NCBI RefSeq assembly: GCF_030124175.1
Contig: NZ_JASKMT010000014.1
Span: 1 to 64,000, forward strand
Length of the DNA stretch: 64,000 nt
Reading direction: 5' to 3'
Source of the DNA: Streptomyces sp. 549
GTDB lineage: Bacteria > Actinomycetota > Actinomycetes > Streptomycetales > Streptomycetaceae
The translations under genes and the position numbers were made by a program. Under the pieces are notes generated by a model. The model had not been told where the DNA came from and searched no databases. It saw nothing but the letters and a program-made list of their open reading frames with translations. Of the stretch, positions 1-7,949 are shown one piece after another. The stretch's first letter is position 1. Every line of letters starts with the position of its first letter.

Positions 1-1
1 G

Positions 2-121
2 GCGCATCCGGAGGCCGATATCGGTCTGGTCGGTTACGAGATGGCACTCCTGGTCGACCGCGCGGGTACTGTTCTCACCCCCGATCTCCGGGCCGAACTG
101 CAAGGAAGCCTTCTCAACTGA
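2..121 (+). CDS. cvnB: Roadblock/LC7 domain protein, C-terminal fragment (conservon B component)
   Basis: Only the last 39 codons are in the window; the gene begins upstream. The visible tail reads through GLVGYEMALLVDRAG and LTPDLRAELQGSLLN before TGA at 119-121, which matches the end of Streptomyces roadblock/LC7 proteins. These small proteins associate with Ras-like GTPases. The next two genes encode DUF742 and a GTPase, the invariant B-C-D order of a conservon, so the sensor kinase (component A) should lie just upstream. The identification rests on this short tail and the gene order. Which of the many conservons this is cannot be told here. Confidence 0.75.
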   Translation, partial: AHPEADIGLVGYEMALLVDRAGTVLTPDLRAELQGSLLN

Positions 122-233
122 CAAACAGGCAGTGCGCATTGCGTCTCCGCGCCATAAAGTGCGGAGACGCGGATGCCACGCACCGGAGCTTTCGCAGCGG
201 TGGTCCCGCAACTCGGCAGTCGAAGGAGGAACC

Positions 234-782
234 GTGGTCACGCCCCCAGGCGGTCCGTACGGCAATGGTCAGACGCCGCACAGCGACCCGTCCTACCAGC
301 GCTACAACTTCCCTTCCACGCCGAGCCACCAGCAGCGTCAGCCCCCGCCGCAGCAGCAGCGGCCCTCCCAGCAGCCGCCCGCCCCGCGGGCCCGGCACCG
401 CAGCTCCGGCTCGTCCGGGCAGGGCCGCGGCGGCCAGGAGCACCAGCCGCTGGTGCGCCCGTACGCCATGACCGGCGGCCGGACCCGGCCGCGCTACCAG
501 CTCGCCATCGAGGCGCTGGTGCACACCACCGCCGGCGCCGCCCAGCTCCAGGGACAGCTTCCGGAGCACCAGCGGATCTGCCGGCTCTGCTACGAGATCA
601 AGTCGGTCGCCGAGATCTCCGCACTTCTCAGCATTCCCCTCGGCGTCGCCCGTATCCTCGTCGCCGACCTGGCCGAGGCCGGACTCGTCGCGATCCACCA
701 GCCGGGCGGCGACGAGACCGCCGGCGGACAACCAGATGTGACACTGCTCGAAAGGGTGCTCAGTGGACTTCGCAAGCTCTAG
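234..782 (+). CDS. cvnC: DUF742 family protein (conservon C component)
   Basis: A 182-residue protein. The start is GTG at 234, preceded by AAGGAGGA four bases upstream; an earlier in-frame start exists but has no ribosome site. The first 80 residues are rich in Pro, Gln and Ser and look disordered. From about residue 75 (LVRPYAMTGGRTRPRYQLAIEALVHT) the sequence is the typical DUF742 domain, with a winged-helix-like segment (RICRLCYEIKSVAEISALLSI) and an end LLERVLSGLRKL. In conservons this protein sits between the roadblock protein and the GTPase and is thought to take part in a membrane-associated signalling complex. It overlaps the next gene by 20 bases, so the two are translationally coupled. 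Confidence 0.9.
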   Translation: MVTPPGGPYGNGQTPHSDPSYQRYNFPSTPSHQQRQPPPQQQRPSQQPPAPRARHRSSGSSGQGRGGQEHQPLVRPYAMTGGRTRPRYQLAIEALVHTTAGAAQLQGQLPEHQRICRLCYEIKSVAEISALLSIPLGVARILVADLAEAGLVAIHQPGGDETAGGQPDVTLLERVLSGLRKL

Positions 783-1341
783 CGGTGCGGCCCGCTCCAC
801 CACCTCCGCGAAGATCGTGGTGGCGGGTGGCTTCGGCGTGGGCAAGACGACCTTCGTGGGAGCCGTCTCGGAGATCAACCCGCTGCGCACCGAAGCTGTG
901 ATGACGTCCGCGTCCGCGGGCATCGACGACCTCACCCACACCGGGGACAAGACGACCACCACGGTCGCCATGGACTTCGGCCGCATCACGCTCGACCAGG
1001 ACCTGATCCTGTACCTGTTCGGCACGCCCGGTCAGGACCGGTTCTGGTTCATGTGGGACGACCTGGTGCGCGGCGCGATCGGCGCGGTCGTGCTGGTCGA
1101 CACCCGCCGTCTCGCCGACTGCTTCCCCGCGGTCGACTACTTCGAGAACAGCGGCCTGCCCTTCGTCATCGCGCTCAACGGGTTCGACGGGCACCAGCCC
1201 TACAACCCCGAAGAGGTCCGCGAGGCACTCCAGATCGGTCCGGACACCCCGATCATCACCACCGACGCCCGGCACCGGGCGGACGCCAAGAGCGCGCTGA
1301 TCACGCTGGTCGAGCACGCCCTGATGGCCCGCCTGCGGTAG
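763..1341 (+). CDS. cvnD: Ras-like GTP-binding protein (conservon D component, ATP/GTP-binding)
   Basis: A 192-residue small GTPase that starts at GTG 763 inside the end of the DUF742 gene. The P-loop GGFGVGKTT lies near residues 22-30, the switch II equivalent is LFGTPGQDRFWFMWDDL, and the guanine-specificity loop reads ALNGFDG rather than the canonical NKxD, as is common in this bacterial group. It should cycle between GTP and GDP and relay the signal from the conservon sensor kinase. No membrane segment is present. It is the last gene of the operon; the next gene starts 182 bases on. Confidence 0.93.
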   Translation: MDFASSSGAARSTTSAKIVVAGGFGVGKTTFVGAVSEINPLRTEAVMTSASAGIDDLTHTGDKTTTTVAMDFGRITLDQDLILYLFGTPGQDRFWFMWDDLVRGAIGAVVLVDTRRLADCFPAVDYFENSGLPFVIALNGFDGHQPYNPEEVREALQIGPDTPIITTDARHRADAKSALITLVEHALMARLR

Positions 1342-1523
1342 CGGCGGCCGGCCCCGGCGCGCAGCCGCAGGGGCCCACCCGGCATCAGCGGCCCGGCACA
1401 CCACCCGTGTGCCGGGCCGCCGCCTTCCGAGGGGCCCGGCCGCGGGGCCCGGCCGCGCGGGTCGCGCCGTGCCCTAGTCTGGAGTGTCATCTTCCCGCAG
1501 GTCACTGAAGGGCAACGCAACCC

Positions 1524-2324
1524 GTGCGCATCGCCAGATTCTCACTCGAGGGCACCGTCGCGTTCGGCGTCGTCGAAGGGGAGCCCGAGAACCCCGCGGA
1601 CGCCCGGAGCTCCGACGGGCTGTTCCTCGACATCATCAAGGGCCACCCGTTCGCGGACTTCGAGCGCTCGGGCAAGAAGATCCCCCTGTCGCAGGTGCGG
1701 CTGCTGCCTCCCGTGCTCCCCAACAAGGTCCTCGGCGTCGGCCGCAACTACACCGAGCACGCCAGGGAGCTGGGCAACACCGTGCCCGACACCCCGGTGG
1801 TCTTCCTCAAGCCGTCCACCTCGGTGATCGGCCCCGGAGACCCGATCGGCTACCCGGCGTTCTCCCAGGAGGTGCACCACGAGGCCGAACTCGCCGTGGT
1901 CATCGGCCGGATGTGCCACCAGGTGCCCCGGGAGCGTGCCCTGGAGGTCGTGCTCGGCTACACCTGCGCCAACGACGTCACCGCCCGCGACGTGCAGCGC
2001 CGCGAGGAACAGTGGGCACGGGCCAAGGGCTTCGACGGCGCCTGCCCGCTCGGCCCGTGGGTGGAGACCGAGGTGGACCCCGCCGACCTGGCCCTGATGT
2101 GCACGGTCAACGGCGAGCAGCGGCAACTGGGCCGCACCAGCGAGATGGTCAGGTCCGTGGAGGACCTGATCGTGCACATCACCGAGGCCATGACGCTGCT
2201 CCCCGGAGACGTCATCCTCACCGGCACCCCCGCGGGTGTCGGACCGCTCAACGTCGGCGACGAGGTCGCCGTCACCATCGAAGGCATCGGCACTCTCACC
2301 AACAGGGTGATCACGCGTGGCTAG
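1524..2324 (+). CDS. Fumarylacetoacetate hydrolase (FAH) family protein
   Basis: A 266-residue enzyme starting at GTG 1524. It has the FAH-family core: [15 protein letters not shown] near residue 73, the metal-binding acidic pair in [13 protein letters not shown] near 117, and the block [23 protein letters not shown] near 152, followed by [22 protein letters not shown]. Members cleave or decarboxylate C-C bonds in aromatic catabolic intermediates or act as acylpyruvate hydrolases; the exact substrate cannot be read from sequence. The last 8 bases overlap the start of gltX, so the two genes are co-transcribed. This coupling with gltX is the usual arrangement in Streptomyces. Confidence 0.9.
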   Translation: MRIARFSLEGTVAFGVVEGEPENPADARSSDGLFLDIIKGHPFADFERSGKKIPLSQVRLLPPVLPNKVLGVGRNYTEHARELGNTVPDTPVVFLKPSTSVIGPGDPIGYPAFSQEVHHEAELAVVIGRMCHQVPRERALEVVLGYTCANDVTARDVQRREEQWARAKGFDGACPLGPWVETEVDPADLALMCTVNGEQRQLGRTSEMVRSVEDLIVHITEAMTLLPGDVILTGTPAGVGPLNVGDEVAVTIEGIGTLTNRVITRG

Positions 2325-3810
2325 CGCTCCCTCTTCCTCCGCTGTGCGGGTACGTTTCTGTCCCTCACCGACCGGCAACCCCCACGTGGGCCTGGTCCGC
2401 ACGGCCCTCTTCAACTGGGCGTTCGCCCGTCACCACGGCGGCACCCTGGTCTTCCGCATCGAGGACACCGACGCCGCCCGGGACTCCGAGGAGTCCTACC
2501 GGCAGCTGCTGGACTCGCTGCGCTGGCTCGGCCTGGACTGGGACGAGGGCCCCGAGGTCGGCGGCCCGCACGCCCCCTACCGGCAGTCCCAACGCATGGA
2601 CCTGTACGCGGACGTCGCGGCCCGGCTGCTGGACGCCGGCCACGCCTACCGCTGCTGGTGCACCGCGGAGGAGCTGGAGGCCCGCCGGGACGCCGCCCGA
2701 GCCGCCGGGCGCCCCTCCGGCTACGACGGCCTGTGCCGGACGCTCACGCCCGAACAGACGGCCGCCCACGAGGCGGAGGGCCGCACCTCCATCGTGCGGT
2801 TCCGGATGCCGGACGAGCCGATCACCTTCACCGACCTGGTGCGCGGCGAGCTGACCTTCACCCCGGAGAACGTGCCCGACTTCGGCATCGTCCGGGCCAA
2901 CGGGGCCCCGCTGTACACCCTCGTGAACCCCGTCGACGACGCGCTGATGGAGATCACGCACGTGCTGCGCGGCGAGGACCTGCTGTCCTCGACCCCGCGG
3001 CAGATCGCCCTCTACCGCGCCCTGGCCGAGATCGGTGTGGGCAACGGCTCGATCCCGCGGTTCGGGCACCTGCCGTACGTGATGGGCGAGGGCAACAAGA
3101 AGCTCTCCAAGCGCGACCCGCAGTCGTCCCTGAACCTCTACCGGGAGCGCGGCTTCCTGCCGCAGGGCCTGCTCAACTACCTCTCGCTGCTCGGCTGGTC
3201 GATCGCCGAGGACCGGGACATCTTCAGCCTCGACGAGATGGTGTCCGCCTTCGAGATCGACGCGGTCAACGCCAACCCGGCCCGCTTCGACCTGAAGAAG
3301 TGCGAGGCGATCAACGCCGTCCACCTGCGGGCGATGCCCGTGGCGGACTTCGTCGCCGCCTGCGAGCCGTGGCTCACCGCGCCGCACGCCCCCTGGCGCC
3401 CCGAGGCGTTCGACCGGGCGGCGTTCGAGGAGCTGGCCCCACTGGCCCAGACACGCCTCACCGTGCTCTCCGAGATCACCGACAACGTCGATTTCCTCTT
3501 CCTCGACGAGCCCGCCACCGACGAGGCCTCCTGGGCCAAGGCGATGAAGCCGGGCGCGGACGCCCTGCTGCGCACCGCCCGCGCGGGGCTGGCCGAGGCG
3601 GAGTGGAACGCTGAGGCGCTGAAGGCCGCGGTGCTCGCGGCGGGCGAGCAGCACGGGCTGAAGCTCGGCAAGGCGCAGGCGCCGGTCCGGGTCGCCGTCA
3701 CCGGCCGCACGGTGGGCCTGCCGCTGTTCGAGTCGCTGGAGGTGCTCGGCCGGGAGCGCACGCTGGCGCGTGTCGACAGCGCGCTCAAGACGCTGGAGCA
3801 GCAGGCGTAG
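2317..3810 (+). CDS. gltX: Glutamate--tRNA ligase (probably non-discriminating)
   Basis: A 497-residue class I aminoacyl-tRNA synthetase starting at GTG 2317, 8 bases inside the preceding gene. The HIGH-box equivalent is PTGNPHVG at about residues 17-24, FRIEDTD follows near 47, and the KMSKS equivalent is KKLSKRD near residue 263. It charges tRNA-Glu, and in actinobacteria lacking GlnRS it also misacylates tRNA-Gln for correction by GatCAB; that role is known for the family and inferred here. The downstream tRNAs are Gln and Glu, exactly the substrates expected, which makes this a compact tRNA-charging locus. Length is normal and all motifs are intact. Confidence 0.97.
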   Translation: MASAPSSSAVRVRFCPSPTGNPHVGLVRTALFNWAFARHHGGTLVFRIEDTDAARDSEESYRQLLDSLRWLGLDWDEGPEVGGPHAPYRQSQRMDLYADVAARLLDAGHAYRCWCTAEELEARRDAARAAGRPSGYDGLCRTLTPEQTAAHEAEGRTSIVRFRMPDEPITFTDLVRGELTFTPENVPDFGIVRANGAPLYTLVNPVDDALMEITHVLRGEDLLSSTPRQIALYRALAEIGVGNGSIPRFGHLPYVMGEGNKKLSKRDPQSSLNLYRERGFLPQGLLNYLSLLGWSIAEDRDIFSLDEMVSAFEIDAVNANPARFDLKKCEAINAVHLRAMPVADFVAACEPWLTAPHAPWRPEAFDRAAFEELAPLAQTRLTVLSEITDNVDFLFLDEPATDEASWAKAMKPGADALLRTARAGLAEAEWNAEALKAAVLAAGEQHGLKLGKAQAPVRVAVTGRTVGLPLFESLEVLGRERTLARVDSALKTLEQQA

Positions 3811-4042
3811 GCCGGCTGCGGCACCGCCGCGCGGCCGGGCGGGCCGGGGGAGCGCACTCGCGCTGCCCCGGCCCGCCCGCGTGCGGGGCGGCGGGGCCGC
3901 CCGGGGGCGGCGGGAATCCCGTTTTGGAGCACCGTCCACCATCGGGTAATGTTCTTCCTGTCGCCGAACGGGGCAGGCCGAAAGGCCGGGCCACCGGGAG
4001 GCGGTCACCCAAACAAAATCCCCGCAAGGGGTTGCGTTTTGG

Positions 4043-4114
4043 TGGGCTATGGTGTAATTGGCAGCACGACTGATTCTGGTTCAGTTAGTCTAGGTTCGAG
4101 TCCTGGTAGCCCAG
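4043..4114 (+). tRNA. tRNA-Gln (CTG)
   Basis: A 72-nt cloverleaf. The acceptor arms TGGGCTA (4043-4049) and TAGCCCA (4107-4113) pair fully. The anticodon stem ACTGA/TCAGT encloses loop TTCTGGT with anticodon CTG at 4076-4078, and the T loop is GGTTCGAGTCC. CCA is not encoded. It lies 232 bases after gltX. Confidence 0.95.
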
Positions 4115-4161
4115 CGCGATCTTGACACGCGGAGTCTCGCAAGAAGCTCCGCAAGATCGAT

Positions 4162-4234
4162 GCCCCCGTTGTGTAGCGGCCTAGCACGCCGCCCTCTCAA
4201 GGCGGTAGCGCCGGTTCGAATCCGGTCGGGGGTA
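4162..4234 (+). tRNA. tRNA-Glu (CTC), first copy
   Basis: A 73-nt cloverleaf. The anticodon stem CCGCC/GGCGG encloses loop CTCTCAA with anticodon CTC at 4196-4198; the T arm is GCCGGTTCGAATCCGGT, and the acceptor GCCCCCG pairs with CGGGGGT. It is identical to the copy at 4261. Confidence 0.95.
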
Positions 4235-4260
4235 CGGATCCTTCACGGGATCACGCTAGG

Positions 4261-4333
4261 GCCCCCGTTGTGTAGCGGCCTAGCACGCCGCCCTCTCAAG
4301 GCGGTAGCGCCGGTTCGAATCCGGTCGGGGGTA
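4261..4333 (+). tRNA. tRNA-Glu (CTC), second copy
   Basis: Same 73-nt sequence as the copy at 4162-4234, base for base, separated from it by 26 unrelated bases. The terminator hairpin starting at 4342 closes the three-tRNA transcript. Confidence 0.95.
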
Positions 4334-4341
4334 CTCGATCG

Positions 4342-4376
4342 CAGAAGGCCCGCACTCGGTGAGTGCGGGCCTTCTG
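4342..4376 (+). terminator. Rho-independent-like terminator of the tRNA cluster
   Basis: CAGAAGGCCCGCACT and AGTGCGGGCCTTCTG pair over 15 bp around a 5-base loop (CGGTG). It lies 9 bases past the last tRNA and also separates it from the convergent MerR gene, so it may work in both directions. Confidence 0.85.
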
Positions 4377-4408
4377 CGTTGCCGGCCACGGCCGGCGGGG
4401 CCGCCGCG

Positions 4409-5083
4409 CTACGCCCCGTCCGCCGTTGCGGGCGGGCCGCAGTCACTGCGGGCGTGGTACCGGCGCTGGGACTGCTCGGCGTGGGCCAGGCGCCGCAGGC
4501 TCAGCAGCACCGGTTCGTACAGCACCGTCAGTGCGACGGCCGCCTCCAGCCGGGTGACGGGTGTGTCGAAGCGTTCCATCAGGTCCAGGTCGTGCACGGC
4601 GAGCCGGTCCGCCAACTCGCCGTAGGGCAGCAACTCGTCCACGCCGCAGGGGTAGCCGAGCCGCGCCAGGGCGCTCACCGCGGCGACGAGCATGGTGTGG
4701 CCGGGGTAGTCCGGCCGTGTCGACCAGCCGAGCCGTTCGACCAGTCCGGCCACCGCCGACTCGGCCTGCCCGGTCGCCGCGTCGGGCACCGCGCCGGGCA
4801 GCGTGGGCACACCCGGCAGCGCGCCGACCGCCGTTCCCAGGCGGCTGTCGAGGTCCAGCGAGTCGTCCTCCACCGCCTCCAGGACCTGGCGGGCGGTCGC
4901 CACCGGCACCCGCCCCACCTGGATCAGCGCCCGGACCAGTCCCAGGCGGCGCAGGTGCTCCTCGGAGTAGTCGGCCTGGGTGGCGGTCACCCGCTCACCC
5001 GGCGGCAGCAGCCCCTCGCGGAGGTAGTACTTGATCGTCGTGGTCGACACCCCGCTGCGCTCGCTGAGTTCCGCCAGCCGCAT
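4409..5083 (-). CDS. MerR family transcriptional regulator
   Basis: A 224-residue protein whose N-terminus MRLAELSERSGVSTTTIKYY is a textbook MerR winged helix-turn-helix, followed by LREGLLPPGERV and DYSEEHLRRLGLVRALIQVGRVPV. The remaining 140 residues form a helical C-terminal effector region with no Cys cluster, so a metal ligand is unlikely and an organic or stress signal is more probable. It diverges from the DUF4188 gene at 5235, and the perfect inverted repeat at 5173-5216 lies between them. The natural reading is that this protein binds that repeat and controls the DUF4188 gene, perhaps also itself. Confidence 0.92.
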   Translation of the reverse strand: MRLAELSERSGVSTTTIKYYLREGLLPPGERVTATQADYSEEHLRRLGLVRALIQVGRVPVATARQVLEAVEDDSLDLDSRLGTAVGALPGVPTLPGAVPDAATGQAESAVAGLVERLGWSTRPDYPGHTMLVAAVSALARLGYPCGVDELLPYGELADRLAVHDLDLMERFDTPVTRLEAAVALTVLYEPVLLSLRRLAHAEQSQRRYHARSDCGPPATADGA

Positions 5084-5172
5084 CCGCGCACCTCTTCCGT
5101 CCGGTGTCCGTAGGTCCCGCCTGTTCGCGCCGTCACGCGCATTCTCACCCCCGCGCGCCCTTGCGCGCCACG

Positions 5173-5216
5173 TTGGTGAGTGTCACTATCCAAGTATGGA
5201 TAGTGACACTCACCAA
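5173..5216. promoter_or_regulatory. Perfect 20-bp inverted repeat, likely MerR operator
   Basis: The left arm TTGGTGAGTGTCACTATCCA (5173-5192) and the right arm TGGATAGTGACACTCACCAA (5197-5216) are exact reverse complements around a 4-base centre AGTA. Each arm also holds a 9-base palindrome (AGTGTCACT or AGTGACACT), so the site is a palindrome of palindromes. A TTGGTG, 20-base gap, GATAGT pair can be read on both strands, which is the stretched promoter spacing MerR proteins act on. It lies between divergent merR and DUF4188 genes. The structure is seen directly; the operator role is inferred. Confidence 0.75.
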
Positions 5217-5234
5217 GAACGAGTGGAGGACGTC

Positions 5235-5885
5235 ATGGGTGAGAAGGGCAATGGCGACCCTCGTGGGGTCGACGGGATCACCGGCCGGCAGGAGCTGCGG
5301 CAGCGGGAGCAGGGGGCGGGCGGCACCGGGGGAGCGGAGGCCGCTATTGCCGCGACCGACGCGGACGTGCCGGTTGCGGGCCACCCTCAGGGGAAGGTCG
5401 TGCCGGGGCGGATGACGGCCGCGGCGGCGGGTGAGATCACGGTCTTCCTGATCGGCATGCGCATCAACCGCTTCCGCGACGTGCGCAGTTGGTGGCCGGC
5501 GCTGAGCGCGATGCCGCGGATGCTGCGTGAACTGGCCGACGACCCGGACAGCGGCCTGCTGGCGGCACGCAACCTGCTGGGCGGGCCCCGGCTGTTCTAC
5601 CTCGTGCAGTACTGGGAGTCCCACGAGAAGCTGCTGGCATACGCCTCCGCGCCGGAGCAGCGGCACCGGCCCGCCTGGTCGGCGTTCAACCGGGGCGCGC
5701 GCAGGAATCCGGGCGCCGTCGGCATCTGGCACGAGACCTACGTGGTGCCCGCCGGCAACTACGAGACGGTGTACGGCTGGATGCCGCCCATAGGACTCGG
5801 GCAGGCCACCGGGATCGTGCCCATCGGCCGCAGGGGCGAGCGGGCCGCCGACCGACTGGCACAGGTGCGCTCACGCGGGGCCTGA
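5235..5885 (+). CDS. DUF4188 domain-containing protein
   Basis: A 216-residue protein. ATG 5235 is chosen because GGAGG sits 5 bases upstream; the ATG at 5196 lies inside the inverted repeat and has no ribosome site. The first 60 residues are Gly/Ala rich. From about residue 68 it matches DUF4188 (ITVFLIGMRINRFRDVRSWWPALSAMPRML, then FYLVQYWESHEKLLAYA, then GIWHETYVVPAGNYETVYGWMPPIGL). DUF4188 is expected to adopt a dimeric alpha-beta barrel like small haem or monooxygenase proteins, but no reaction is established here. It is probably controlled by the divergent MerR protein. A stress or detoxification role is a guess from context. Confidence 0.85.
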   Translation: MGEKGNGDPRGVDGITGRQELRQREQGAGGTGGAEAAIAATDADVPVAGHPQGKVVPGRMTAAAAGEITVFLIGMRINRFRDVRSWWPALSAMPRMLRELADDPDSGLLAARNLLGGPRLFYLVQYWESHEKLLAYASAPEQRHRPAWSAFNRGARRNPGAVGIWHETYVVPAGNYETVYGWMPPIGLGQATGIVPIGRRGERAADRLAQVRSRGA

Positions 5886-6200
5886 GGCCGCCTGTGGCCG
5901 CCTCGGAGCCCCCACGACGCCCGGGAGCCGCTCGTGCGCGCGACAGCGGGAGGCACGGGGCTCCTGGCCCCGCCGGTGTGTCGAGCGGGGCTGTGACTGC
6001 GGGTGTGTACGTGCGGGTGAGTGAGCGCTACAGGGGCGGACAAGTGCTCGACTTGGCGGGGCTGAGCGATGCAGTTGGCGGTCGAGGTGACTCACGCGCG
6101 GGTTCAGCGGGTTCATCCGCCGAAGCGGTGCGCAACGCCGCGGCGGTCACGCGTGTCCCGCAAACGGTGCAGGCGGATCCAGGGACAGAGCCCGACGTGG
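5886..6200. other. 315-base gap with no supported gene
   Basis: This lies between the end of the DUF4188 gene and the end of the convergent DUF6461 gene. Open frames exist on both strands, but none has a ribosome site or a recognisable product, and base use is less biased than in the flanking genes. I see no clear terminator hairpin. It may be the scar of an insertion or deletion, since the next gene is also accessory. Confidence 0.5.
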
Positions 6201-6851
6201 CTATCCCGAGGCAGAGTCAGTGAACGCGGCTGCCGGCAGTTCTGCCTCCGTCTGCTCCCAGGGGAGGAAGATGCCAAGCTCACCCTCCAGGAACCGCAGG
6301 AACGCCACATCACCCACCTCGTCACCGCGGTGAACGAAGCCGAGCGCTACCTCGGCCGGGGCGTCGTTCGCAAGGTGTGGCAGACCCGGCTCGAACGACG
6401 TCACTGCCTCGCCATGGAGGCCGTAGTCGACGCGGCTCATGCCCTTCGCGTTGCGATGCACGGCAAACGCCCGTCCTCGCCGGGACAGCGCCGCGATGTA
6501 GGGCCCAGTACGGCAGCTGAATTCCTCCAGTGCGTACGCCCAGCCCGCCACCGAGCCCGCTCGGACGATGCTGTCCGGCGGGGCGGGCAGGAAGCCCCCG
6601 TTGGTCAGTCGGGTCACTGCCGCTGCGTCCTCCCAGTCCAGGAAGTCCAGGTCGCTGATGTGGTCCTCTACGTCCCTGAGCAGTAGATCGCACGCCGCAG
6701 AGCGGGTCAGCGGGACGATGCGGTGCTCCTCGGCGCCAACGTTGCGCAGCAGTTCGTACGGCGAGAGCCCCTCGCTGAGCGTGAGCGTGAAGCTGGTGTT
6801 GTAGGCGTCCGCTATCCAGCGCAGCCCGTTCTCCCCAGGTCCCCGGTTCAT
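6201..6851 (-). CDS. DUF6461 family protein
   Basis: A 216-residue protein. The start is ATG at 6851, preceded by AGGGGG; an upstream in-frame ATG at 6881 would add 10 residues but has a weak site. The pattern LRWIADAYNTSFTLTLSEGLSPYELLRNVGAEE at the N-terminus, then GWAYALEEFSCRTG and SFEPGLPHLA, is characteristic of DUF6461, a Streptomyces-rich family of unknown function often found near other accessory genes. There is no signal peptide or membrane segment. Codon use is visibly less GC3-biased than in neighbouring housekeeping genes, which fits a more recent or weakly expressed gene. Confidence 0.8.
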   Translation of the reverse strand: MNRGPGENGLRWIADAYNTSFTLTLSEGLSPYELLRNVGAEEHRIVPLTRSAACDLLLRDVEDHISDLDFLDWEDAAAVTRLTNGGFLPAPPDSIVRAGSVAGWAYALEEFSCRTGPYIAALSRRGRAFAVHRNAKGMSRVDYGLHGEAVTSFEPGLPHLANDAPAEVALGFVHRGDEVGDVAFLRFLEGELGIFLPWEQTEAELPAAAFTDSASG

Positions 6852-7070
6852 CAAGCTGCCCCCTGCGTGGTGATCCGCCATCGACGGCCTCAGGAGCAGA
6901 TCCCGACGTTCAGCCCGGTCGAGCCAGAACGCCCATCCGCATCCCGTAGCCCTCAGTCACAGTGCGTTCCTGGTACTCGTCTCCAGCCGGTCCCACGCCG
7001 GAGGCTGCGACGGCCCTTCGTGGTCCGGGTCCGCGAGGTGCGGGTGGAGAAGGCGAGCGCCTGAGCCCGG

Positions 7071-7796
7071 TCAGCCGCGGCGCAGGGACTCCGACAGCCG
7101 GTTGGCGGCCTCCACGATCGCCTGGGCGTGCATGCGACCCGGGTGGCGGGTGAGGCGCTCGATCGGCCCGGAGACCGAGACCGAGGCCACGACACGGTTC
7201 GACGGGCCGCGCACCGGTGCGGAGACGGACGCCACCCCGGGCTCCCGCTCGCCCACCGACTGCGCCCAGCCGCGCCGCCGCACCCCGGACAGTGCGGTGG
7301 CCGTGAACCGGGCCCCCTGAAGGCCCCGGTGCAGCCGTTCGGGCTCCTCCCAGGCCATGAGGATCTGGGCGGCGGAACCGGCCTTCATCGGCAGTGTGGA
7401 GCCGACGGGCACGGTGTCGCGCAGCCCGGAGAGCCGCTCGGCCGCGGCCACGCAGATGCGCATCTCGCCCTGCCGGCGGTAGAGCTGGGCGCTCTCCCCG
7501 GTCACGTCGCGCAGATGTGTGAGCACCGGGCCGGCTGAGGCCAGCAGCCGGTCCTCGCCCGCGGCGGCTGCCAGTTCCGAGAGCCGCGGCCCCAGGATGA
7601 ACCTGCCCTGCATGTCGCGGGCCACAAAACGGTGGTGCTCAAGAGCCACGGCGAGCCGGTGCGCCGTCGGGCGCGCGAGGCCAGTCGCCCCGACCAGTCC
7701 GGCGAGCGTGGCCGGACCGGACTCCAGGGCGCTCAGCACGAGAGCTGCCTTGTCGAGAACGCCCACACCACTTGAGGCGCTGTTGGAGTTGTCCAT
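7071..7796 (-). CDS. ndgR: IclR family transcriptional regulator NdgR
   Basis: A 241-residue IclR protein. The N-terminal winged helix ([41 protein letters not shown], about residues 13-55) is followed by the IclR effector domain ending [24 protein letters not shown]. It starts at ATG 7796 and diverges from leuCD across a 150-base spacer that holds an inverted repeat. In Streptomyces the IclR protein in this exact place is NdgR (also called AreB), which controls leuCD and other amino-acid genes; that is established for the family and orthology here is inferred from position and sequence. Confidence 0.93.
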   Translation of the reverse strand: MDNSNSASSGVGVLDKAALVLSALESGPATLAGLVGATGLARPTAHRLAVALEHHRFVARDMQGRFILGPRLSELAAAAGEDRLLASAGPVLTHLRDVTGESAQLYRRQGEMRICVAAAERLSGLRDTVPVGSTLPMKAGSAAQILMAWEEPERLHRGLQGARFTATALSGVRRRGWAQSVGEREPGVASVSAPVRGPSNRVVASVSVSGPIERLTRHPGRMHAQAIVEAANRLSESLRRG

Positions 7797-7804
7797 GCGT
7801 CGAT

Positions 7805-7833
7805 ACTTGCGTCTCACATTACGAAACGCAAGT
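7805..7833. promoter_or_regulatory. Inverted repeat in the ndgR-leuC spacer, likely NdgR operator
   Basis: ACTTGCGT (7805-7812) and ACGCAAGT (7826-7833) are exact inverted repeats around CTCACATTACGAA. The site begins 9 bases upstream of the ndgR start and 117 bases upstream of leuC. Its location fits autoregulation and control of leuCD by NdgR. The repeat is seen; binding is inferred. Confidence 0.6.
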
Positions 7834-7949
7834 TCAATTTCCTGCGGAACCCGCCACGCTGTGGTGAAGGCTGCCACCCGGCGCGCGGAGAACGGGTGGG
7901 GCGAGGCCTCGACATGTGGCCGGCGATGCGGCCGGCCGGAGGGAAAGCG

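Noticed and set aside
2317..2324. Fusion of the FAH enzyme with gltX
   Set aside because: The two frames differ and the FAH stop is intact; an 8-base overlap is ordinary coupling.
2365..4008. 547-residue antisense frame over gltX
   Set aside because: It is antisense to an intact synthetase, has Gly/Arg/Val-rich shadow composition and no ribosome site.
6113..6325. Minus-strand frame ending RLHRLRDTRDRRGVAHRFGG, slightly like a tyrosine integrase box
   Set aside because: Only a short stretch resembles the RHxLRHT box, the upstream part overlaps DUF6461 in another frame, and no catalytic Tyr follows.
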